Shown here piece by piece: positions 24,836-35,218 of a DNA stretch of 64,000 bases. The notes beneath the pieces were generated by a model that saw nothing but the letters and a program-made list of their open reading frames with translations, was not told the DNA's origin and did not search any database. The position numbers were made by a program, and so were the translations under genes. This stretch comes from Winogradskyella aurantia (lineage in GTDB: Bacteria > Bacteroidota > Bacteroidia > Flavobacteriales > Flavobacteriaceae), in assembly GCF_002266855.1 (NCBI RefSeq), contig NZ_NGJN01000002.1, positions 186,001-250,000 of the forward strand, read 5' to 3'. Position 1 is the stretch's first letter, and each line of letters opens with the position of its first letter.

Positions 24836-27247
24836 TTATCGTAGTTTAGGAAAGTCTTTAGGGTTAGCTTCGTGCATAACGGCATAAACCGCCTCAAAAA
24901 TATCTTCGGTTGATGGTTTTGTAAAATAATCACCATCCGTTCCATAAGCAGGTCTATGAGCTTTGGCAGCTAAGGTTCTAGGTGCGCTATCCAGGAATTC
25001 GTATGCATTCTGTACATTCAATACTTGATCTAAAATAAAAGCGGAAGCGCCACCTTTCACATCTTCATCAATGACCATAAGTCGGTTGGTTTTGGCTACA
25101 CTTTTTACGATATCGTGATTTAAGTCAAAAGGTAAAAGGGATTGCACATCAATAATTTCAGCATCTATACCAAGTTGCATTAATTCCTTAGCGGCCTGTT
25201 CAACCAAACGTAAGGTAGAACCATAGGACACCAGAGTAATATCTTCACCTTCCTTGAGCGTTTCTACTACACCTATTGGGGTCTTAAATTCCCCTATATT
25301 ATTAGGACGTTTTTCCTTTAATCGATAACCATTGAGACATTCCACAATTAGCGCTGGTTCATCACTTTCTAAAAGTGTATTGTAGAACCCCGCTGCTTTG
25401 GTCATATTTCTAGGGACAAGCACATGTATACCTCTTATCAAATTTAAAATTCCACCCATCTGCGACCCCGAATGCCAAATACCTTCTAATCGATGACCAC
25501 GTGTTCTTACAATCACCGGAGCTTTTTGTCGCCCTTTTGTCCTGTATTGCACAGTAGCAAGGTCGTCACTCATAATCTGAATAGCATACAGGATATAGTC
25601 CAAATATTGGATTTCAGCAATTGGCCTTAGACCTCGCATAGCCATTCCGATACCCTGACCGAGAATCGTCGCTTCCCTGATGCCCGTATCTGCCACGCGT
25701 AGTTCACCAAATTTTTCCTGTAAACCTTCTAGCCCTTGATTAACATCTCCTATATGACCTGTGTCTTCACCAAAAACCAAAGTCTCAGGGTATGCATTGA
25801 AGAGGGCCTCAAAATTATCTCGTAATACAATACGTCCATCAACCTCTTTGGCATCCGCGTCATAAGTTGGTAAGACTTCAGTTTGGTTAATGGCTTTTTG
25901 ATGTGAAACACTATGTAAATGCGAGCTGTATTTTGGTTGCATTCGATTTATGTACCCATTGATCCAATCTTGGAATTCTGATTTCTCAGTTGATGATTCA
26001 GATACCACATAACGTAAAGCTTGGCGTGTGTGAGATAAGATATCCTTGCGCAAGGGCTCATCGATAGCCGCCAAATCATTGCGAAGTTTAGTTATAAAAA
26101 CGCCGTTTGGACTTGTGCTTATAAGTTTATCTAATATGTTAATGGCTTCATCGCGTTCCTTTATTATTGGATTGATAAAAGCAGACCATGCGGCTTTTTT
26201 ACCATCTCTAACTTCTTTTTTGATGTCTTTTTCAAGAGTTTTTAGTTCCTCTTCTGAAGCGATATTATTATCAATTATCCAAGCGCGCATCTGAGCATTA
26301 CAATCATATTCGGCCTCCCAAGCTAATCGATCCTTGTCTTTGTAGCGCTCATGTGACCCGGATGTTGAGTGTCCTTGAGGCTGAGTTAGTTCCATGACAT
26401 GAATCATTACTGGAACATGCTCTTTTCTGGCCAATTGTGAAGCGCGCTGATAAACGTCAATTAGTTCTGGATAGTTCCATCCGTTGACCCTAAATATTTC
26501 ATAACCCTTACCGTTTTCATCACGTTGGAAACCTTTGAGAATCTCTGAGATATTTTCTTTGGTTGTTTGATGTCTTGCATGAACCGAGATACCATACTCA
26601 TCATCCCAAATACTAATCACCATTGGTACTTGAAGAACTCCTGCGGCATTGATAGTCTCAAAAAAGAGGCCTTCACTGGTACTAGCGTTTCCAATGGTTC
26701 CCCAAGCCACTTCATCTCCATTTTTGGAAAACCCAGTGGTATCGATACCCTTGACATTTCTGTAAATTTTAGAGGCTTGTGCCAATCCTAATAAGCGCGG
26801 CATTTGTCCAGCAGTAGGAGAAATATCTGCACTTGAGTTTTTTTGAGCGGTGAGGTCTTTCCAATTGCCTTTGTCATCGAGGCTATGGGTAGCAAAATGT
26901 CCACCCATTTGCCGACCAGCAGACATAGGCTCTTGTTCTAGGTCGGTATTGGCATATAAGCCCGCGAAGAATTGCTCTATAGAAAGCTCTCCTATAGCCA
27001 TCATAAAGGTTTGGTCGCGATAATAACCACTTCTAAAATCTCCATTTTGAAAAGCCTTGGCCCAAGCAATTTGGGGAATTTCCTTTCCGTCACCAAAAAT
27101 CCCGAATTTGGCCTTACCGGTCAATACCTCTCGTCTACCGAGCAAACTACATTCACGACTCGTTACGGCAAGTTTATAGTCATTGATAACTTCAGATTTA
27201 AAGTCTTGGAATGTGATTTCAGTTTTTATGTCAGGGTTTGTCTTCAT
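24836..27247 (-). CDS. 2-oxoacid dehydrogenase E1, fused alpha and beta subunits
   Basis: A thiamine-diphosphate enzyme of 803 residues: alpha part (about 1-430) and beta part (about 455-803) in one chain, as in the fused E1 of Bacteroidota, probably acting on branched-chain 2-oxoacids or pyruvate with E2/E3 proteins encoded elsewhere. The beta part has 'VFGEDTGHIGDVNQGLEGLQ' and 'EDITLVSYGSTLRLVEQA'. In the alpha part the metal/thiamine motif GDGx(n)NN reads 'GNASTSEG' (Asn187 in place of the first Asp) and 'IWDDEYGIS' (Asp215-Asp216 in place of Asn-Asn), which may be family-wide. A promoter with TTG and TACTTTCG precedes it; a terminator follows. Confidence 0.88.
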   Translation of the reverse strand: MKTNPDIKTEITFQDFKSEVINDYKLAVTSRECSLLGRREVLTGKAKFGIFGDGKEIPQIAWAKAFQNGDFRSGYYRDQTFMMAIGELSIEQFFAGLYANTDLEQEPMSAGRQMGGHFATHSLDDKGNWKDLTAQKNSSADISPTAGQMPRLLGLAQASKIYRNVKGIDTTGFSKNGDEVAWGTIGNASTSEGLFFETINAAGVLQVPMVISIWDDEYGISVHARHQTTKENISEILKGFQRDENGKGYEIFRVNGWNYPELIDVYQRASQLARKEHVPVMIHVMELTQPQGHSTSGSHERYKDKDRLAWEAEYDCNAQMRAWIIDNNIASEEELKTLEKDIKKEVRDGKKAAWSAFINPIIKERDEAINILDKLISTSPNGVFITKLRNDLAAIDEPLRKDILSHTRQALRYVVSESSTEKSEFQDWINGYINRMQPKYSSHLHSVSHQKAINQTEVLPTYDADAKEVDGRIVLRDNFEALFNAYPETLVFGEDTGHIGDVNQGLEGLQEKFGELRVADTGIREATILGQGIGMAMRGLRPIAEIQYLDYILYAIQIMSDDLATVQYRTKGRQKAPVIVRTRGHRLEGIWHSGSQMGGILNLIRGIHVLVPRNMTKAAGFYNTLLESDEPALIVECLNGYRLKEKRPNNIGEFKTPIGVVETLKEGEDITLVSYGSTLRLVEQAAKELMQLGIDAEIIDVQSLLPFDLNHDIVKSVAKTNRLMVIDEDVKGGASAFILDQVLNVQNAYEFLDSAPRTLAAKAHRPAYGTDGDYFTKPSTEDIFEAVYAVMHEANPKDFPKLR

Positions 27248-27268
27248 AATGGCTCTTTTTCAGCTTTG

Positions 27269-27299
27269 CGAAAGTACGAAATTCTCAAATTTTTCGCAA
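27269..27299 (-). promoter_or_regulatory. Promoter of the fused E1 gene
   Basis: On the minus strand a TTG (27297-27299) is followed after 20 bases by TACTTTCG (27269-27276), one mismatch from TAnnTTTG. The ATG at 27247 is 21 bases after the box. It is the only promoter here with both Bacteroidota elements at normal spacing. Confidence 0.5.
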
Positions 27300-27401
27300 T
27301 AGGCAACATTGTTATAAAATTGAATATATCACAAAAAAAATATCTCAGAACAAGGAATTATTCAAAAAATAATCAATTATTAGGGTTTTGATACGAATAT
27401 G

Positions 27402-30242
27402 CTAATACCATTTTCGTCTAAATAGACCCAAAAGGACCTGAGGGTCCACCGTAAACATAAAGCGAATGCGCTGGTCGTAATTGGGTTGTGAAATCTCCCA
27501 GCCTAAGTTGGAATAAATTGGAAAATAAATTTCAAAATAATCTTCTACTAAATTTAATCGTATTCCAGAATCATAAACCAATGTGGCCGAGGCAAATTTA
27601 TTTTTTACAAATCCTATATCACCATAAGCTTGAATGTAACGCCAAATAGAGGTACTAAAGTTTGCTGTAGCTATCCATTGATTAGCAAAAGGAGTCTCCA
27701 ATTGCGATTTAAACCCACCTTCCGCGATTATAATTTGTTGGCTAAACAGACCAGCATCTTCAGAACGACCTAAATAATTTAAATCGAATAAATAATCGGT
27801 TGGTCGGTCTAAGGCGAAACTAAAATAATCTGAATTGGGATCGTTATTGTTTTCTAGAAAGACCCCTGCAAAAAGTCTGAGGTTAAAATTGCGATTGGTT
27901 TTAGTCAGTGTCCTGAATTCATAATTTAGCGACAGTTTACTGAATTTATCAGCTACTTGAAAATCAGTGGCAAAACGGGAGAAATTAATAATACCTGGTT
28001 TTGAGCGCACATATCTTAAATTAAAAACACCGTAATCTGGCTCATCAATTTCTACAATGGCATCTTCTCCAAGCTCTCGTGATATACTCACATAGCGGGC
28101 TGAAATCTGGTCTATTCTGTCTTTTCTAAAGTCTTTATCGTCCCTAAACGTAAAGGATATGGATGGTCTCAACCTGGTAAAAAATGCATCTTGGGCAAAG
28201 GATTGGTAACCAGCAGAAATTCCGTAGGTGATATCAAATAGGTTTTGATTTTCAAGGTTATGGGTATAAAATACCGACGCTGATCCAGTCAAGGCTCGTG
28301 ATTTCGTGGCATATTGCGGTGAAAACCGGTAATTAAGACGTTTCCTTAAGATGGTCTTGTTATAAACCTTTGTTCCTAGGGTTAAACCATCATAAATGTT
28401 GTTGAATTCAACCAAGGGCATGAGGAACACCTGATTGTAGTCGGGGTCTTCAATATCCTTAAAAATTCTAAATTGAAATGGTTTATTATTCAAAAAGGAA
28501 CCTTTTACTGTTCTGTAGTTGTCTCGTTGATTGAATTCAGGGATGATGTTATAATAGTCAAGTACAAATTTATCCGTACTGTCTTTGGGCAGTGTAACCG
28601 TTTTAGTGCCTTTAATATCCTCAACCCACATTTTGCCTATGACAGAATCATTGCTTAAATTAAATAATGATATAGGCATGGTATTCTTCCGCTTATTTTT
28701 TATGGTGACCCTTATAGAATCTTCAGTGGTTTCAACAGATTTAATTTTAAAATCAATTTTTTTTCGAGTTTTTACATAATCTTCAAAAAACCAATCAATA
28801 TCTTTAGTGGTTTTGGATTTGACAAAATTTTCAAAATCCGCTGTAGATACGTCCTTCAACTTATATTTTTGTAAAAATTCTAGAATGACTTCCGATAAGG
28901 CGGTATCGTCTGTAAAATCATCTAAATAGTTTAATCCTATACCAGCTTTATATTTCCCCGCGATATTGGCATTAAATTTTATCAGTGAATCCTTTGATAT
29001 TGATAGAGCTTGATCTCTGTTTTTTCTGGCAACCTCCATGGAATAGAGAAAGTATTGAAAATTAAAATCAAGATCTGCCCCGTGAAATGCCCTTAACCCC
29101 CATATATTAGAGAGAGAACCGAACAGCTTCATGTTTGGATAATACTCCTCTACATATTTCATGAGAAAATAAATTTGAAGTCCTTCACTTATCCAATGTT
29201 CCTTCCTTGGATTTAGAAATAAAATATTGTCAATATATTTTTTAAGGGACGTTTTCAACAGCTTCAGTTCATACTGAAAGTTATCTGGAAAAGGCCTTAA
29301 AAAGTCGGGGAGTTGGTTCAGTCCATAAAGTGGATTTTTATTGTAATCAATATTGGTAACTAAAAGTCGTTTGTGTGGATAATCGCCTAGAATACTCGAT
29401 AGGTATCGCGTTATCCTATCTGTTAAAAGCGCCTTTTCTTCTGCAGGGAGACCTTTTTCGTTAATGTTGGAAATAAGTATAAAATCATCTGTTTGTATAT
29501 AGCTGTAGCGTGGGAACTTATTTATTGATAAAAACGTACATACCCTGTTTTTTCCATAAAACGTTGTAGTTTCAGTCTTACTTAAATTATCTGGACTCAT
29601 CGCTATCACATCGAGTTCTGAAGTCACCTTATAATTAATAGGATACTTAATACGCAGAAAAATTTCTGAATCAGGAACAAATAAGTCATCCAAATTTTTA
29701 TTGCTGTAATATTGCCATTTGCCATCATAGACCGTTGGCGTTATGTACCAATACTTCAAATTAAAATCTTTATTTTTTGTATAGCCATAATCGGTAAAGG
29801 TGGCATCTGGGATAAGCAATTTATAACTCAACTTTATATTGTACGCCTCACCGGGTAGAAGAGGGTTTTTTAATTCTATTTTTAAAATATCCGGATGTTC
29901 TTCAGGCCTTGAAAAGCCCAGGTCGATATTCTCCTTATTTACAATAGAGGTGATAGCCGTATAACCGCGCAGGTCATTTTTAGCCAAGTGAAATTTAGTA
30001 CTAAACTCTTCCTCGAATCTTTTGGCCAATGGCGTAGATTTAGTAGAATAACTATTGTTCCAGTCATTTAAATAAATCTCGGAAAGCGTATCCTTTGTTT
30101 TATTGTAATAAATGATGGATTGTGTTATATCTATGGTTTTGGAATCAACATGCACAATCGCATCAATTTCCATTTTATTTTGCGAAAATAATTTGGGATA
30201 GATGAATAAACAAATAACTACTATGAATGTGTGTTTTATCAA
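27402..30242 (-). CDS. Degenerate M1 peptidase-like domain fused to an outer-membrane barrel
   Basis: A 946-residue protein: signal peptide (1-20, ending 'LFSQ'), an outer/periplasmic part (about 21-500) with the layout of M1 gluzincin aminopeptidases, and a C-terminal part (about 590-946) of alternating strands with the look of a BamA/surface-antigen barrel, ending 'LLGLFRRKWY' with the terminal aromatic residue. In the peptidase part the third-ligand motif 'HWISEGLQIYF' (Glu353) is kept, but at the exact place where HExxH should be (330-334) the sequence is Lys-Thr-Ser-Leu-Lys. It should therefore not bind zinc or cleave peptides as M1 enzymes do. It overlaps the nuclease gene by four bases. 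Confidence 0.72.
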   Translation of the reverse strand: MIKHTFIVVICLFIYPKLFSQNKMEIDAIVHVDSKTIDITQSIIYYNKTKDTLSEIYLNDWNNSYSTKSTPLAKRFEEEFSTKFHLAKNDLRGYTAITSIVNKENIDLGFSRPEEHPDILKIELKNPLLPGEAYNIKLSYKLLIPDATFTDYGYTKNKDFNLKYWYITPTVYDGKWQYYSNKNLDDLFVPDSEIFLRIKYPINYKVTSELDVIAMSPDNLSKTETTTFYGKNRVCTFLSINKFPRYSYIQTDDFILISNINEKGLPAEEKALLTDRITRYLSSILGDYPHKRLLVTNIDYNKNPLYGLNQLPDFLRPFPDNFQYELKLLKTSLKKYIDNILFLNPRKEHWISEGLQIYFLMKYVEEYYPNMKLFGSLSNIWGLRAFHGADLDFNFQYFLYSMEVARKNRDQALSISKDSLIKFNANIAGKYKAGIGLNYLDDFTDDTALSEVILEFLQKYKLKDVSTADFENFVKSKTTKDIDWFFEDYVKTRKKIDFKIKSVETTEDSIRVTIKNKRKNTMPISLFNLSNDSVIGKMWVEDIKGTKTVTLPKDSTDKFVLDYYNIIPEFNQRDNYRTVKGSFLNNKPFQFRIFKDIEDPDYNQVFLMPLVEFNNIYDGLTLGTKVYNKTILRKRLNYRFSPQYATKSRALTGSASVFYTHNLENQNLFDITYGISAGYQSFAQDAFFTRLRPSISFTFRDDKDFRKDRIDQISARYVSISRELGEDAIVEIDEPDYGVFNLRYVRSKPGIINFSRFATDFQVADKFSKLSLNYEFRTLTKTNRNFNLRLFAGVFLENNNDPNSDYFSFALDRPTDYLFDLNYLGRSEDAGLFSQQIIIAEGGFKSQLETPFANQWIATANFSTSIWRYIQAYGDIGFVKNKFASATLVYDSGIRLNLVEDYFEIYFPIYSNLGWEISQPNYDQRIRFMFTVDPQVLLGLFRRKWY

Positions 30243-31513
30243 TTAGAGATTATGAATTTTACAGGATTTATGGCGTAATCTTTAACTTTTATATAATACA
30301 TACCCATTTGTAATTGACTTAGGTCTAGGTTCTGTTCCGGGTTTGAATTAAGTGTTAGGGTTTGTACAACCTGACCCAGACTATTATATATGACCACCGT
30401 TTTATTGGAAAGGGTATAATCTGAATTGTATATTGTCAAGGTTGTATTAATAACAGTCTGCTTTACCATTAGTGGCGCAGAAATTTCTTGAGAAGCTATC
30501 GTTGACAAGCTTGCATCCGTTTGCAAGGATACGGTTACAGGCAAGTGGTCACTAAAATTGTGTAAGGCGTCTCTAATAGCAAATGAAAATTCTGAATCTG
30601 CTAATCCACACTCTGTTGAATTTATGGCACTGTTGTAACAAGCCGAAAGCTCGTTGTTACCGTAGACTTGGTAGGAGTCTGGTACATAAGTAATGCTTGT
30701 TGTACTTAACATGTTTTCAGAGGTCAGTATAAAATCGAAACGATCATCAAATCCACCACTGGTACCACCAAGGCCACTTTGTGTTCTTGTGGACTGTGTA
30801 AATACATCTACAAAGCTGGGGTTATTGGACCAACTGCCTACACGGTTTGCCGGATCTGCAAAGGTAATATGGTTAGTGGCGTCCAGCAATTCTTGAAAGG
30901 CTGGTTCCGAAGCCGTATAAAGATTTAGGTCGCCACCAAGTACAATATTGGAATCGGCAGGTAAACTGTTGAGATAATTATCTAATTCCGCAACCATATT
31001 AAAGCGTCTTAATTCGTTGTCGGCGCCGCTTGAAGCTTTTAAGTGGCAAACAACGACATAAAACTCAATGGGGTTGGTGTTTTGCTCAACCGAATTTACT
31101 TTTAACTTATAGACATTAAAGTCTCTTAAATCCGTTGGGACAATAATTTCTTCTTCGATACTAAATTTGGTACTATCGTAATATAACAAATTCTGTAAGT
31201 CGTTTTGGTCACCTGTAGAATCATCAGATGTATTAGAAACATAAGTAGCCATTTCCATGTTTTGATTTATGGCTGTTCTTGCAATGTTTAAAACGTTATT
31301 TGCGCCGGTAATAGTATTTAGTTCGCAAACTAAAAACAAATCGGGTTGATAATCTGCCAGTATAAATTCTAAATCGTCTTCCCTGTTGGGTACAGCGTCT
31401 TCTATAGGATAGTTTAGCAAATTATAAAACATAACCTTAAATGTTTCTTGCGAAGACAGTTCTAAGGTTGCTAATGACATAAGTAGTAGGCATCCAATGA
31501 TTCTTTTGGTCAT
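30239..31513 (-). CDS. T9SS-sorted endonuclease/exonuclease/phosphatase family protein
   Basis: A 424-residue secreted protein: signal peptide (1-21), an EEP-fold domain (about 24-335) starting 'FKVMFYNLLNYP' and ending with 'FSDHLPVTVSL', with 'LGGDLNLYTASEP' carrying the catalytic Asp/Asn pair; and a C-terminal type A sorting domain of about 75 residues ending 'MGMYYIKVKDYAINPVKFII' plus Ser-Asn. That tail sends proteins through the type IX system to the cell surface or medium. The enzyme probably degrades DNA, RNA or phosphoesters outside the cell for phosphate or carbon. It is translationally coupled to the barrel protein downstream. Confidence 0.87.
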   Translation of the reverse strand: MTKRIIGCLLLMSLATLELSSQETFKVMFYNLLNYPIEDAVPNREDDLEFILADYQPDLFLVCELNTITGANNVLNIARTAINQNMEMATYVSNTSDDSTGDQNDLQNLLYYDSTKFSIEEEIIVPTDLRDFNVYKLKVNSVEQNTNPIEFYVVVCHLKASSGADNELRRFNMVAELDNYLNSLPADSNIVLGGDLNLYTASEPAFQELLDATNHITFADPANRVGSWSNNPSFVDVFTQSTRTQSGLGGTSGGFDDRFDFILTSENMLSTTSITYVPDSYQVYGNNELSACYNSAINSTECGLADSEFSFAIRDALHNFSDHLPVTVSLQTDASLSTIASQEISAPLMVKQTVINTTLTIYNSDYTLSNKTVVIYNSLGQVVQTLTLNSNPEQNLDLSQLQMGMYYIKVKDYAINPVKFIISN

Positions 31514-31535
31514 GGCTTAAACTGGTTGGTTTTCT

Positions 31536-32222
31536 TTAAAAATTAGGGCTGAGCCTGTATTCCTTGTAGAAACTGTTTAAGATGTCTATAACTTCATCTG
31601 CCGAGTCCACAACATGGAAAAGGTCGAGATCCTTTGGGCTGATATTTCCTTGTGTGATAAGGGTATTTTTAATCCAGTCTACTAAACCGCCCCAGAATTC
31701 CGTTCCAACCAAAATAATAGGAAAGGTTTCAATTTTATGGGTTTGTATTAAGGTCATGGCTTCAAACAATTCGTCAAGTGTTCCAAAACCACCAGGCATA
31801 ACTACAAAACCTTGGGAGTACTTTACGAACATTACCTTGCGTACAAAGAAATAATCAAAATCTAAACTCTTATCGGAATCTATATAGGGATTGTCATGTT
31901 GCTCAAAGGGTAAATCGATATTTAAACCTACAGATGTTCCTCCTGCAATATGAGCTCCCTTATTTCCGGCTTCCATAATACCAGGCCCACCTCCCGTAAT
32001 AATGCCATAGCCCTGTTCTACAATTTTCTCGGCGATATCAACAGCCAATTGATAGTATTTGTGGTCTGGTTTGGTTCTTGCCGAACCGAAAACAGAGACA
32101 CATGGTCCAATTTTACTAAGCTTTTCATATCCACCAACAAATTCGCCCATAATTTTAAAAATGGCCCAAGAATCGTTGGTTTTTATTTCATTCCAACCTT
32201 TATGCTTATGTTCTTTTCTCAT
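31536..32222 (-). CDS. TIGR00730/LOG family Rossmann protein
   Basis: A 228-residue lysine-decarboxylase-like (LOG) protein. Relatives hydrolyse cytokinin riboside monophosphates or other nucleoside monophosphates to base and phosphoribose. The two family motifs are present: 'GGGPGIMEA' at 77-85 and 'PGGFGTLDE' at 143-151, giving the catalytic Arg (Arg128 in 'FVRKVMF') and Glu. Longer than the shortest LOG proteins because of an N-terminal helix. It lies about 85 bases after uvrA in the same direction. Confidence 0.9.
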   Translation of the reverse strand: MRKEHKHKGWNEIKTNDSWAIFKIMGEFVGGYEKLSKIGPCVSVFGSARTKPDHKYYQLAVDIAEKIVEQGYGIITGGGPGIMEAGNKGAHIAGGTSVGLNIDLPFEQHDNPYIDSDKSLDFDYFFVRKVMFVKYSQGFVVMPGGFGTLDELFEAMTLIQTHKIETFPIILVGTEFWGGLVDWIKNTLITQGNISPKDLDLFHVVDSADEVIDILNSFYKEYRLSPNF

Positions 32223-32266
32223 ATATCAGTAATCAATTGTTGCCTGTTTTTTTCTTTTGTTTAATA

Positions 32267-32280
32267 AGCTTAATTAAGCT
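32267..32280. promoter_or_regulatory. 14-bp palindrome between uvrA and the LOG gene
   Basis: AGCTTAATTAAGCT is its own complement. It lies in the 86-base gap upstream of the LOG start. No T-run follows on the minus strand, so a terminator is unlikely; a binding site is possible. Confidence 0.3.
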
Positions 32281-32308
32281 CAATACCCATTACAAGCGCA
32301 CTAGCTAG

Positions 32309-35137
32309 CTAATTTAATTCTTTTCTCAAAAATTTAGCGGTATAACTCTTATTATCCTTGATGAGTTGTTCTGGAGCACCTGTGGCTACAACCTCTCCAC
32401 CAGCTTTTCCGCCTTCATAACCAATATCAATTATGTAATCTACCATTTTAATAACATCGAGATTATGTTCAATGATAAGCACGGTATTCCCTTTGTCCGC
32501 CAGTTTATTTAGCACTTTCATAAGCACATTGATATCTTCAAAATGTAAACCAGTAGTGGGCTCATCTAATATATAAAAGGTATTACCAGTGTCTCTCTTG
32601 CTAAGTTCCGTGGCCAGCTTAATACGTTGTGCCTCTCCACCTGAAAGGGTTGTGCTCTGTTGCCCTAACGTAATGTACCCCAAGCCTACATCTTCTATGG
32701 TCTTTAATTTCCTGTATATTTTAGGTATATGTTCAAAGAAACTCACCGCCTCCTCTATGGTCATAGCCAGGACATCACTGATAGACTTCCCTTTATAGCG
32801 AATTTCAAGCGTTTCTCTATTGAAACGTTTTCCTTGACAGGTTTCGCACTCTACATAAACGTCGGGTAAGAAATTCATCTCTATCACCCTTACGCCACCG
32901 CCTTGACAGGTTTCACAACGGCCTCCGGCCACATTAAAGCTAAATCGGCCTGGTTTATAACCGCGAATCATGGCTTCAGGAATTTTAGAATACAGACTGC
33001 GTATTTCACTAAAAACACCAGTGTAGGTGGCAGGATTACTTCTAGGTGTTCTTCCGATAGGTGATTGGTTGATGTCGATTACTTTATCTATATACTCTAA
33101 GCCCTTGATGCTTTTGTACGGCATGGGTTTTTTCACAGCATTAAAAAAATGAGCATTTAAGATAGGGTAGAGGGTTTCATTGATTAATGTGGATTTCCCA
33201 CTGCCCGAAACTCCTGTCACACCAATCATTTTACCCAAAGGAAACTCAACATCCACTGCCTTTAAGTTATTCCCGGTACAACCTTTTAAAAACAGCTTTT
33301 TGCCATTCCCTTTTCTGCGATTTTCTGGAATTTCAATTTGTTTCTCACCGTTGAGGTACTCAGCGGTTGTAGTATGATGACTCAATAATTGTTTAGGTGT
33401 TCCTTCGCTTATAATTTCCCCACCGTGTTTTCCCGCGTGGGGTCCTATGTCAATGACATAATCTGCGCGTATAATCATGTCTTTATCGTGCTCAACTACA
33501 ATAACTGAATTTCCAACATCGCGCAGTGATTCTAAGGAGTTAATTAATTTTTCATTATCGCGTTGATGTAATCCAATACTAGGTTCATCAAGGATATATA
33601 GCACGCCAACCAATTGTGATCCAATTTGTGTAGCCAACCTAATGCGTTGCGCTTCTCCACCAGATAAGGATTTTGAGCTGCGGTTAAGGGACAGATAGGT
33701 GAGTCCAACGTCTAATAAAAATTGAACTCTACTTTTTATTTCCTTTAAGATTTCAGAAGCAATTTGTACCTGTTTGTTGGTTAGACGTTCATTTAAACCT
33801 TCAAGCCATTTAGCGAGCTCTTGGATGTCCATTTTCACCAAATCGGCAATGCTTTTTCCGTCAATTTTAAAATAAAGTGACTCTTTTCTCAACCTAGACC
33901 CTGCGCAAGTACCGCATTCTACCTTATCCATATACTCCTTAGCCCATCTCACTAATGACGTTGAATTGGATTTATATTGGCTCTCGATAAAGTTAGCCAC
34001 ACCTTCAAAATCAATATTGTAATCTCTGGTAACTCCTAATAATTTGCTTTCTACGGTGAACTTGTCTTTGCCACCAAAAAGAATCATGTCTTTGGCTTCT
34101 TGTGGAATATCTTTCCATGGGTCGCTCAAAGAAAAATCAAAACGCTGCGCAATGGTATCAAATTGTTTAAAAATCCAGCTTTTCTTTTGTGGCCCATGAG
34201 GTGCTAGAGCCCCATTTTTAATAGATAAGGATTCATCCGGGACCAACTTATTTTCATTGACCACATACAATTCTCCAATACCGTTACAGTTTGGACAGGC
34301 ACCCTTAGGTGAATTAAAGGAGAAATTATTAGGCTCTGGGTTTGGGTAAGAGATGCCAGAGGAAGGACACATGAGATTACGACTGAAAAATCGAGATTCA
34401 TTAGTGTCTTGATCAATGACCATTAATACATTATCTCCATGATACATGGCTGTATTAATAGATTCCATTAAGCGCTTTTCATTGTCTTGGGTGGCATCTA
34501 TTTTAAGACGATCAATAACAATTTCTATGTCGTGGGTTTTGTAGCGATCTAGTTTCATGCCTTTTTCAAGGTCAACGATTTCCCCATCTGTTCTTACTTT
34601 TACGAAACCTTGTTTGGCGATTTGCTCGAAGAGCTCGCGGTAATGACCTTTACGCGACCTTATGACTGGTGATAAAATATTGATGCGTTTGCCTTTGTAA
34701 GACTCTAAAATTAGGTCTTTGATTTGCTCATCGCTGTAGCTGACCATTTTTTCACCTGTTTCATAGCTGTAAGCGTCGGAAGCACGGGCAAATAATAGTC
34801 GAAGAAAATCATAAATCTCTGTGATGGTCCCTACTGTAGAACGCGGTGATTTGCTGGTAGTTTTTTGCTCAATCGCTATAACGGGAGAAAGACCATCTAT
34901 TTTATCCACATCTGGTCGTTCAAGACTGCCCAAAAATTGACGCGCATAGGCTGAAAAAGTTTCTATGTAACGACGCTGTCCTTCGGCGTAAATAGTATCA
35001 AAAGCCAAGGATGATTTCCCGCTACCTGAAAGGCCCGTAATAACCACAAGTTTGTCCCGAGGTATACTTACATCGATGTTCTTTAGATTGTGAACTCGCG
35101 CTCCTTTTACTTCAATAGCGTCGTTGGTTGTTGTCAT
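32309..35137 (-). CDS. uvrA: Excinuclease ABC subunit A
   Basis: DNA-damage recognition ATPase of nucleotide excision repair, 942 residues, the normal length. Two ABC modules are complete: Walker A 'GLSGSGKS' at 35-42 and 'GVSGSGKS' near 640, with signature 'LSGGEAQRI' twice. Zinc sites: the C-terminal one ('[10 protein letters not shown]' and 'VECETCQGK') has all four Cys. In the first one the leading CxxC reads Cys257-Pro-Ser-Ser260, so only three of four Cys are present with Cys281 and Cys284. A -7 box (TACCTTTG, 35211-35218) precedes it with a 70-base leader. UvrA in this position is not next to uvrB. Confidence 0.96.
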   Translation of the reverse strand: MTTTNDAIEVKGARVHNLKNIDVSIPRDKLVVITGLSGSGKSSLAFDTIYAEGQRRYIETFSAYARQFLGSLERPDVDKIDGLSPVIAIEQKTTSKSPRSTVGTITEIYDFLRLLFARASDAYSYETGEKMVSYSDEQIKDLILESYKGKRINILSPVIRSRKGHYRELFEQIAKQGFVKVRTDGEIVDLEKGMKLDRYKTHDIEIVIDRLKIDATQDNEKRLMESINTAMYHGDNVLMVIDQDTNESRFFSRNLMCPSSGISYPNPEPNNFSFNSPKGACPNCNGIGELYVVNENKLVPDESLSIKNGALAPHGPQKKSWIFKQFDTIAQRFDFSLSDPWKDIPQEAKDMILFGGKDKFTVESKLLGVTRDYNIDFEGVANFIESQYKSNSTSLVRWAKEYMDKVECGTCAGSRLRKESLYFKIDGKSIADLVKMDIQELAKWLEGLNERLTNKQVQIASEILKEIKSRVQFLLDVGLTYLSLNRSSKSLSGGEAQRIRLATQIGSQLVGVLYILDEPSIGLHQRDNEKLINSLESLRDVGNSVIVVEHDKDMIIRADYVIDIGPHAGKHGGEIISEGTPKQLLSHHTTTAEYLNGEKQIEIPENRRKGNGKKLFLKGCTGNNLKAVDVEFPLGKMIGVTGVSGSGKSTLINETLYPILNAHFFNAVKKPMPYKSIKGLEYIDKVIDINQSPIGRTPRSNPATYTGVFSEIRSLYSKIPEAMIRGYKPGRFSFNVAGGRCETCQGGGVRVIEMNFLPDVYVECETCQGKRFNRETLEIRYKGKSISDVLAMTIEEAVSFFEHIPKIYRKLKTIEDVGLGYITLGQQSTTLSGGEAQRIKLATELSKRDTGNTFYILDEPTTGLHFEDINVLMKVLNKLADKGNTVLIIEHNLDVIKMVDYIIDIGYEGGKAGGEVVATGAPEQLIKDNKSYTAKFLRKELN

Positions 35138-35210
35138 AGCAATTATAAGGCAGAAATTAAATGATTTCTTATGTTTTTCTACTTATGCTTGAGTAGAATA
35201 AGCAAAGGTG

Positions 35211-35218
35211 CAAAGGTA
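35211..35218 (-). promoter_or_regulatory. Bacteroidota -7 box of uvrA
   Basis: TACCTTTG on the minus strand is a full TAnnTTTG match, 73 bases before the ATG. No LexA-type site is apparent to me in the leader. Confidence 0.5.
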
